Source: Epiperipatus broadwayi (lineage: Eukaryota; Onychophora; Udeonychophora; Euonychophora; Peripatidae). From it: 64,000 nt of DNA. The first letter of the stretch is position 1; the number at the start of each line of letters is the position of its first letter. Below are positions 55,952-64,000 of the stretch, piece after piece. Position numbers and translations under genes: made by a program. A model generated the notes under the pieces. It searched no databases. It was given only the letters and a program-made list of their open reading frames with translations, and was not told the DNA's origin. The stretch covers positions 12,748,348-12,812,347 of the forward strand of contig JAQFVV010006203.1 in NCBI GenBank assembly GCA_028023455.1, read 5' to 3'.

Positions 55952-56153
55952 ATTTTTTATATTCACTATTAATTTAAAACTAGAAATAAATTTAGATCTG
56001 TTATTATTTGCACCAGAAACGGAGCCATGTTATTTTATGCCCTAAGCAAGGTCTCCACTTTGCCAATTGAAACTTCTCAATTTAGTTTAATCTTTACGAT
56101 TTAGAAAACAACTATACTTATTGCAAAAATCCAATATTTTCATTCTCATTATT

Positions 56154-58014
56154 TAAATAAGCATTTATTTTATATAGCGTGTGTAAACAATTGTATTGAT
56201 GTGATGTGATGTGATGTATTATGGCTTCTCCTTAAACGAAGTCAAGAATATCTCAGCAATTATGCCCAGATAAACCTGTTAGCCACTTTATTTTACATTC
56301 CCCACTCTAAATTTACCCATAATCTGCTCTATCCCATTTCCACATTATAATCTTTGTCAACTCTATAACCTTTATATCTAAATCCCCCTTATCTTTTCCC
56401 AAACCCAGCATAAAAACCAATAATTCACTTTCTGTATAATCACTCTTTTCATATTTATTTTTCCACAACTTCATTATATGTACCCTTTCTGTTTTCAAGC
56501 ATTTACATTCAATTAACAAATGCCTAATATTTTCTATTCCTTCCTTACATAATTTACAAAATAAATCACCCATATTTTTCCATTTACATGTATATTCTTT
56601 TGTAGCTAAAGATCCCGTTCGAGCCTTAAACAATAAACTACTTTCCTTACTATTATCATATATTAACTCACACCTAATATTCTGTTTATTTCTATATATA
56701 TTTAAACTCTTTTTACTCTCCATACTATTTCTCCATCTCTCTAACTCCCTAGTCTTTATTAATAAACTTATTATTTTATCCCATTCCTTACTACTATAAC
56801 ACTCAATAATCCTCTTAACACAATCATCCCATCTTTTGTACAAATATATTGATACAAATTCTTTATCCAAATCTTTTGCATACTGCATTACCTTTCTCAC
56901 CCATCTTGTTACCTGCCCTTTACTCATAACCCAATTAAATACTATTTTAGCTATTCTTTAATTATCCATAAACTGCAATCTACCAAACATTGTCATTTTA
57001 CTTTTTGCATCTCTCATATGAAAGCTTGACCATCCCATTTCTCCTTGAATTGCCTCCCTTGCTGTCCATACTTCTGCATCCAATTCATGTCTTCCTACTT
57101 CCCTTTGAGCTTTTTCTAAGTAATCTAATATTTTTTTACTAACATATAATGCCTTTCACGCTAATTGTGCATACGCTTTGCGAGTGTTAATAATAAATGA
57201 ATACTTTCTCACCAATACAAGATATAGTATTTATGCAGGAATAAAAGGAATCCTCTTATTCCTACAACTCAAATGCTTATATATGAGCAAATCTGAAGTA
57301 CTCGCAAAGCGTATGCACAATTAGTGTGAAAGGTGATATTTGACTGTAATACAATTGTTTACATACGCTATATAAAATAAATGCTTATTTACATATTATT
57401 AAGTTTCAGTTGGAATGATGTTTAGTAAATTCTAGATAATTTCACCGGCATCATTCATTCAGACATTATATATAGTAATTTAAAGTGACTGTTCCATCAT
57501 CATGCTTTCTTTGCCAGTACTTCAGATTTGCTCATATATAAGCGTTTGAGTTGTAGGAATGAGGATTCCTTTTATTCCTGCATAAATACTATATCTTGTA
57601 TTGGTGAGAAAGTATTCATTTATTATTAAAACTCGCAAAGCATATGCACAATTAGCGTGAAAGACTGATATTTGACTGTAATACAATTGTTTACATATGC
57701 TATATAAAATAAATGCTTATTTACATATTATTAAGTTTCAGTTGGAATGACGTTTAGTAAATTCTAGATAATTTCACCGGCATCATTCATTCAGACATTA
57801 TATATAGTAATTTAAAGTGACTGTTCCATCGTCATGCTTTCTTTGCCAGTACTTTAGATTTGCTCATATATAAGTGTTTGAGTTGTAGGAATAAGAGGAT
57901 TCCTTTTATTCCTGCATAAATACTATATCTTGTATTGGTGAGAAAGTATTCATTTATTATTAACACTCGCAAAGCGTATGCACAATTAGCGTGAAAGGCT
58001 GATATTTGACTGTA
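56154..58014. mobile_element. Inverted-plus-tandem repeat array flanked by a 12-bp direct repeat
   Basis: Direct units start CTCGCAAAG at 57301 (331 bp), 57632 (334 bp) and 57966 (partial). An inverted unit lies to their left, in two pieces, 56154-56197 and 57153-57300, split by a LINE end. ATTCTCATTATT occurs at 56142-56153 and 58015-58026, just outside the array, so the whole appears to have inserted as one piece. Tandem and inverted terminal units with a target duplication are typical of Penelope-like elements, but no such ORF is inside. I saw no hammerhead core in the unit. Confidence 0.65.
56198..57152 (-). pseudogene. LINE C-terminal fragment with zinc knuckle and 5-mer tail
   Basis: The minus strand encodes KAQREVGRHELDAEVWTARE, AIQGEMGWSSFHMRDAKSK, a TAA stop, then from 56927 a 204-aa frame. 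That frame has LLFKARTGSLATKE and CKLCKEGIENIRHLLIEC, a CxxC-H-C knuckle common at the C-terminus of non-LTR RT proteins. About 115 bases of 3' UTR end in a GATGT (complement ACATC) repeat at 56197-56219. The RT is truncated away. It interrupts the inverted unit of the surrounding array, in which 'GCGTGAAAGGC' and 'AATACAATTG' lie on either side. Confidence 0.75.
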
Positions 58015-58309
58015 ATTCTCATTATTGTAATTAGATTAATTATGTAGAACCTAAGTTTTCTAAATAGCTTTAGGATATATTTGCATTGTCCACTAGCAAT
58101 GTTCTCTTTTTGAAAATAAAGCATTTCTGATCAAAATAAATGATGGCAAACATTACCTTTAGTGGGCTAAAATATATTGATTATTTTGAACTTTTTTTTT
58201 TAATTTTGTTACTTTTATTTTCTAGAAGTCATCCATCCCTGAAAATCCTTGTGCTTATAAACTTTGATTGGGCAAATAATTTTCACAACATTACATTGTT
58301 TGCAAGACT

Positions 58310-58905
58310 GATGTAAGTGCCGGAGTTATTGTAGACCGGGCAAATTTTTACATAGATGAATGTGCAAGATAGTTTGAGTGAAATCCACAGCTTGGTGGAT
58401 TTGACAATGATGGACTGCCACTAATTGTAGAAGTCAATGAGATTAAATATTTTCATGAAAAATATCATTGAGGAGAATAGTGAAAAGGTATTGCATGTTC
58501 AGTGGCATAGAAATGGGTTGAGAAAGTGTTTCATGATAGAAATTCCAGATAGAATGGTTGCTACTCTTGAACCACTTATACAACAATTCATTTATTCAGG
58601 GACCCATTTCATTATGGATGGGTGGGCTGCATACAATAACCTAGCCAGAATTTATAATAGCTCATATATGCATTCTGTTGTTGTGCACTAGGAGAACTTC
58701 ATGGATGCAGATGACATAAATATCTATACACAAAATGTAGAGAATCTATGGATATGTGTGAAATGTAAACTAAAATGGCAATTAGGTACCAGCACTGCCT
58801 TATTTTCATCCTATTCACATGTATTTTTATTCAGGAATCTTTGCAATAGTGACACCATTTTTGTGGAATTTATTATATTCATTGCTGAGAACTATGCATT
58901 GTAGT
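58310..58905 (+). pseudogene. Merlin-family DDE transposase (fossil)
   Basis: Successive frames give TDVSAGVIVDRANFYIDECA, LGGFDNDGLPLIVEVNEIKY, FHEKYH, a frameshift, then 58437-58691 with RKCFMIEIPDRMVATLEPLI and FIMDGWAAYNNLARI, a stop, then ENFMDADD, NVENLW, TSTALFSSYSHVFLF and AENYAL. This is the order of ISXO2/IS1595-like and Merlin transposases. Second and third catalytic residues are present (D of MDGW, E of VENLW). The first is changed, VEVNE for VEVDE. Stops at two places upstream as well. Terminal repeats not found. A different, smaller relic is at 40182. Confidence 0.8.
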
Positions 58906-59680
58906 TTGAAATTATATCACCAGAGGACTATGTTTTAACCTGCTAAAGGTAATGTTTACCTTTTTGATTTGAATATAAATTATTGTATAAAAAGTACTTC
59001 AAATTTTTAATAAATTGGCAAATAAACATGTTTTTTGGTTACTTGAACTATTTTTTCTAAACAATTTCATAAAAATGTTGATTTCAAAAAATTTCAGATT
59101 ATTAAAAGCGGCCTTTATCAGAGTGAAGTTAAATCCCTATTTATCTGGCCAAATTTTTGATTTTCTTGCCATCTATGGATTTTTTTCAATCTAAAATTCT
59201 ATATTATAATGTATATAGAAAAATTTACATATTACAATATAAATCTTAATGAAATTTTCACTAGGGGGCAAATTATTACAAAAACAAAACACTGAATTCT
59301 GAAACGCTGATTGGTTATTAAGTTTCACCGATTTGGCTTAAAGATAGCATTATTTCTGATTTGTACCATATCTGTATAAATAATTTATTGAAAAAAATAT
59401 ATCCAAATTGTTTACCAGAATTTTTTGATTCTTTTGCTGAATTTGGAACTTTTTTTTTTATTTTTAACTAATGTTTCAAAAAAACTTTTTGTATTTTTCA
59501 TTAATTTGTAAATTGTGATCTTAAAATTAATATTTAAATTCTAAGTTTACTTTTTAAATTGATAGCTGAATCAATTGTAATTGTTTGCATTTTCAATAAT
59601 CTATTGATATTACTACGTTTAAACAGTATTATACATTATATTGATAAACTTGGCATAACTGATATTTAAAGGGGATTTGA
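58906..59680. other. AT-rich DNA, no recognisable feature
   Basis: Nothing recognised. Confidence 0.5.
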
Positions 59681-59790
59681 ACCCAGACTTTTAAGCTCCT
59701 TTTAGTCATTCACTTTAATACAACTGATACACATGATCGCACACATATGAAAAAGATAAATGATCTCCAATATTGTTTGTGATAAATCAA
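59681..59790 (-). mobile_element. F1 repeat, end fragment
   Basis: 'gggatttgaacccagacttt' and 'caactgatacacatgatcgc' match the B-box end of F1 at 40877. The copy stops near the hammerhead ('ctccaatat'), so only the region downstream of the ribozyme remains. Confidence 0.65.
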
Positions 59791-61470
59791 ATAAATGCTG
59801 TGTTTATGGTTTGCGTTATTAACACTATAGTGTTCTGCATGGATTAATACAATGATAAAACATCAGACACTTGAGGTCCTCAGATTGAATCCAGTTTCTA
59901 TCTTTAATTTTCAAATTTATAATAAATTCTCAAACAATAGAGTCACTCAATTACTGTATTTTTATAACTTAAATGAAAAAAATTTCAAAGGCATTATAAG
60001 TTAGTTCTACAGATTTATAATGTTTTATTTTGGTTCCTCAATTAGTATTACACCCTTGCTTAAGCTTAATAGTCAAATGCTTTACCACAAATTCAATCTT
60101 TTTTTAATTAAAAAAATACAACACATTAACATATAAAATTAAGAAGTTAATGAATATGGTAAAGTACTCTTATACTGGAACATTAACTCTCAATCCACCA
60201 TTTTGAATTGTATAAGGCATAATATTTTTATATTTATCCTTCATATTTTCTTTTTATGATTCAGTTCTTTTTAGAATTTGTATTTGTTTTTAAAAGCTGC
60301 TGATAAATCCTCACCAGTTATACAAGATATTCTAATAAACTCTGAAAATGATCTGTAAATAATTAATTTCTTGACTGTAAAGTTGATATCTATGTGGAAA
60401 ATAAAGTAACAGTTTATTTGGATTCTATAACATGCAACTTTAATTCTATTTTGTACTTCAACATTTAAGGTGGCAATGAATTTCTGTTCTAATCTATGTG
60501 CCAAATGAAGTACAATTGTTTTTACCAGTTCTAATTCTATTAACATTATTAATTAAACAGGTCATATTTATTTAACAGTTTAATTAGTCATCAAAAAATT
60601 CCGTAATTTAATACCTTTTTTCTTCCTGTGTCTTCATGTTTATAGTGCTTTGGAATAGTAATCTAATAGAAATATAATATATTCATTTTTTTATTTATAT
60701 TAATTTTAATTGTATTCTAAGTAATAAAATTCATATTAATATGGTAGTCAGACACATTTCTAGGATCCATTGCATTGGTCTCAAGTTCTCAGGTGAATAC
60801 TTGGAATATTGGATAATAATAGCAAACACTCTATAATATAAATAAAATTATTTTATAATAAATAGAAACATATATCAATAAAAATAAATTAAAAATGGAA
60901 TAATGTATTTATGAAAAAGGCAATACAGCAACAAATCTAGAGAAATAATGCCACATGACTAGCGGGTATGAAAACTGAAGAAGATGATTGGCTGAGAGAT
61001 AACCCAATCTTAGGATGACATTTATAATTTCGAATGTCTATATTATTAATATTTATTTTAAGATTTGTTTCAAATAACGAGTTACTGAACAATAATGGTG
61101 GATTTATAAAACGTACTTGTTGTAAACAATAAAATAATCTAACAATGGATGGCTTGTAACTTCAGGATTCTCCAATTATTAAAATCATTTACAATGCAAG
61201 TATAATATTTATTTTTTCAAAAAATAAGCATAAGAGTATGATAATTTAAAAGCTATTACATTTCCTCACTCTTATGTCAAATTAACTTAATTTTGTTTGA
61301 AAAAAATATTATAAACATATTATATTTCTTTTGTTTTTTGTGTTTTTCAGTAATGAATTTTTAATTAAATGTAAATTTAAGTTGATATTCATTTATTTCT
61401 TTAAAGTTTTTCTCGTTTTTGCCATGGTCATACAAGTAGATATAAGTATTTAGTATACTTTGTTTACAAT
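59791..61470. other. AT-rich DNA, no gene recognised
   Basis: The minus-strand frame at 60271-60546 (91 aa) has no motif I recognise. A tRNA-like 'GATTGAATCC' near 59885 lacks a convincing partner box. Confidence 0.45.
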
Positions 61471-61473
61471 AAC

Positions 61474-61565
<92 letters not shown>

Positions 61566-61620
61566 TGGTAGTGGTGGTAGTGGTGGTAGTAGTAGCAGTA
61601 GCAGCAGCAGCAGTAGTAGT

Positions 61621-61652
<32 letters not shown>

Positions 61653-61724
61653 TAATTATTATTAGTAGTAGAGTAGTAGTAGCAGCAGTAGTAGTAGTAA
61701 TAATAATAGTAGTACTACTATTAT
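61471..61724. repeat. TAG-type triplet microsatellite
   Basis: (TAG)n with GTG and CAG interruptions. The poly-Val/Ala frame at 61460-61780 is this repeat translated and not a gene. Confidence 0.95.
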
Positions 61725-61859
61725 TATTTATTTCAATTCAATATCTATTTATTATGTGCACTTCAACATTTACACTTTAATAGAAATACACAATAAACAA
61801 AAAATAATAAGCAAATACAAATTATATACATAAGATTATATATACATATATGTTCTTAA

Positions 61860-62945
61860 TTATAAGGTTAGTTCTTTTCTAACATTTATAATAAACTGAT
61901 CATAAAAAATATCAATATTATTAAAACTTAGATTATATACTCTTTGCAATCTATTAATAAATGACTTGATGAAGAAAGTATTTTTACATTTATTAATATT
62001 GAAAATGTGCATTTCTTTTAATAGATGACTAGAAACTTTCAATTCTATTTTTGGTATACAGTCATTGAAATCAATTTTCCCATCAATTAACTTTTTCAAC
62101 AATATCATATCTTTCAACCTTCTTCTTATTTCAATACTGTTTTAACATTTTGATGTTTTCCTGTTACTAATTTATTAATTTTTTTTAACATTATGAATTC
62201 TAGACTGAATATTAATCAAATTGAAATTTTATAGGGAAGAACGATATTCTAAAAGTGTTATAACAAGAAAAAAAAACTATATTTTATGAAAATAGATAAA
62301 TCTCTTCAATTTCCCAAAATACATTCCATCTTTTTGTATGCTTTATTAATGATATATTTAATATGTACATTAAAAGTAAAATTACTATAAAATATAATTC
62401 CTAAATCAAATACATCTCTTTATATGTAATAATACCACTTTCAATTTTATAAATCTCCATAATGTTATACATACACCAATCCTTAAAACAATCTATATCT
62501 CTTTGAATTTCAATGTGATCATTATAAGTAATAATTCATTTGAATAACTTACAATCATTAGTATAAGTAAGTATCATACTATTTTTTATGTTTTGATTAA
62601 CATCACACATAAAAACATTAAAAAGTAAAGATACTAATATTCCACCCTGAGGAAGACCTACCACATTATTAAAAAATGGAAATTGGTTTAATCCATTTAC
62701 ACATAAGATTTATGACCCCTCAAATAATTGCTAAACCATTCAATTAAATGATTAACTCCCAATATTTTGAATTTATATAAAAGTCTAACAAGTTCAACTT
62801 TGTCAAATGCCTGAGTTATATCAAAATCTACAACATCTAATTGCTTCTGATCAGATAAGGCATGAGCAATGTGATCAGATATCATCATTAAATTAGTTTC
62901 ATCAGATTTACCATGTAAAAAAACATGTTGATAATTAGGTAACAC
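61860..62945 (-). pseudogene. Jockey/CR1-type LINE reverse transcriptase fossil
   Basis: Right to left on the minus strand: LPNYQHVFLHGKSDETNLMM and KQLDVVDFDITQAFDKVELV (RT motif A, 62697-62945), WFSNYLRGHKSYV, VVGLPQGGI and LLFNVF (motif B region), LTYTNDCKLF in place of YADD, DIDCFKDWC, and the tail with MKDMILLKKLIDGKIDF to 61860. The order and spacing are those of jockey/CR1-superfamily elements. YADD has decayed to YTND and several stops are present. It is 5'-truncated near 62945 and followed there by a TAA microsatellite. Confidence 0.8.
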
Positions 62946-62975
62946 CTATAAACACACCTTTTATAAACCCTAGCA

Positions 62976-62976
<1 letters not shown>

Positions 62977-63073
<97 letters not shown>
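62977..63073. repeat. TAA microsatellite
   Basis: About 32 uninterrupted TAA units. Confidence 0.98.
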
Positions 63074-64000
63074 TTATTTATTTATTACAATAATATATAA
63101 ACAATACAAAATTAATATAACTCCAAACAAGGAAATGACTTGTACAATGAGTCATATATATATATACATTGTACTGGTTTCGATCCATAGACGATCACAT
63201 ATACTCTACTTGCTAGGTTTATCTGGGTTTAAACCTTATTTCTAATAAATTTATAATCTTATATTATAAATATATGTGAACGAACCGGTCGATCGAGCAG
63301 AGTGGAGAATATTATTGATAGCAGAGCCGTCAATAATACCCATGATCAGACCAAGCTATGCAATGCATAACATGATCACATTTCCAGATCATGGCCTGCT
63401 AGATTCAAACCCCTACTATCCAAACACTTTATTTATTTCAGAGTAACCCTGGGTGCCAGCTAGTTCAGAACTAACATGTTTGGAGCATTTGAAAAATCTC
63501 TTAACTAGCTCAACTACTTGTAATCAATAATAAATTATTGTATTAGTGGGAAAAAGAATTGACTGACATATTAAGCTTTAAGTTTAAAAGGCAATTTATT
63601 TTAATTAACATTTACTATACTAATTTTAAATACTTTTGTAAATCTTAACTAACATAACACTGGTATATTATATAATGATCATGCACATTCTTAATTAACA
63701 CACTAGAATATCATATAACAAAGCATTAACTAGTATTTGACATTTAAAACACATGCATCAATAGTTCTTCTATGTATGCTATAGAATTCATATCACTTGA
63801 CTCTCGGAGGCTTCAAAAATGCAATGGCTACTTTATAAATGAGAATAAGAAAATGTTATTACCTAGGATTTTTGAATGTGGACTTCTTCTTGCTGTTTGC
63901 TGTGAAATATATTTTTAGAGAGGACTTTGTTTTCTTCTTGGTTGCTGCTTCTAGTGAGAATATTCCCAACCAGCTAGGATGTTTTCTTGAGGAATTTTAT
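63074..64000. other. No gene recognised; CpG-retaining patch at 63180-63310
   Basis: Contains 'gaaccggtcgatcgagc' and B-box-like phrases near 63190 and 63410, but no complete tRNA-like structure. The right end of the window is AT-rich. Confidence 0.4.

Noticed and set aside
57301-58014. Hammerhead in the 331-bp tandem unit
   Set aside because: GAAA-like and TGA-like pieces occur but not in a foldable order on either strand.
59860-59900. tRNA-like B box (GATTGAATCC)
   Set aside because: No A box at proper spacing and no copy elsewhere in the window.
60271-60546. 91-aa minus-strand frame
   Set aside because: No family recognised and no supporting context.
61460-61780. 106-aa poly-Val/Ala frame
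   Set aside because: It is a translated TAG-type microsatellite.
63180-63240. Fourth hammerhead: minus strand has GATC/GATC stem, GAAAC and a GTAC-like site
   Set aside because: No CTGANGA segment precedes the stem and helix I does not pair.
1-64000. CRISPR array, bacterial operons or replication origin
   Set aside because: The window is clearly eukaryotic; the tandem repeats have no spacer-repeat pattern.

Overview
The window is eukaryotic, very AT-rich, and almost entirely transposon-derived. The only host gene I can support is exon 1 of an intron-containing microsomal cytochrome P450 at 35623-35977 (+). The mix of RTE/BovB-type and jockey/CR1-type LINEs, Penelope-like elements, Merlin-type and hAT DNA transposons, tRNA-derived SINEs and hammerhead-bearing repeats fits an invertebrate animal. 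I cannot name the phylum from sequence alone.

Layout. 1-870: repeats that recur inverted at 6.6-7.5 kb, including a hammerhead-like motif. 2.0-3.7 kb: three short tRNA-like SINEs. 3.7-6.4 kb: a CpG-retaining stretch of unknown origin and a foldback. 7.1-8.1 kb: a hammerhead-family repeat next to a Penelope-like endonuclease fossil. 9.56-12.84 kb: a complete RTE-type LINE whose 985-aa ORF keeps every motif checked. 13-15.4 kb: several foldbacks and a textbook hAT MITE with an 8-bp target duplication. 15.4-28.7 kb: mostly featureless AT-rich DNA with one hammerhead relic, one inverted LINE end and a C-over-G skewed block. 28.7-31.5 kb: a long palindrome, repeats, and a TIR element containing a LINE end. 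33-42 kb: the P450 exon among hammerhead-bearing repeats, a broken RTE copy and an IS1595/Merlin-type transposase scrap. 42.5-46.6 kb: a broken RTE copy nested inside a jockey/CR1-type RT fossil. 47-53 kb: LINE fossils, a TA-flanked TIR element with internal tandem repeats, and a second Penelope-like fossil. 55-64 kb: LINE ends, a SINE, an inverted-plus-tandem array bounded by a 12-bp direct repeat, a Merlin transposase fossil, triplet microsatellites and another RT fossil.

The main discovery candidate is that three sequence-distinct interspersed repeat families each carry a hammerhead-ribozyme-like core (CTGATGA, stem II, GAAA, short helix III, NUH, complementary helix I). In family F1 the copy at 33350-33393 keeps every core position. 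Family F2 occurs as a tandem dimer of a 440-bp unit with one motif per unit, as in retrozymes. Family F3 abuts a Penelope-like element. The RTE ORF could supply reverse transcriptase in trans to the SINEs and hammerhead repeats, but that is inference. All calls come from reading the sequence; no alignment, folding or database search was run.
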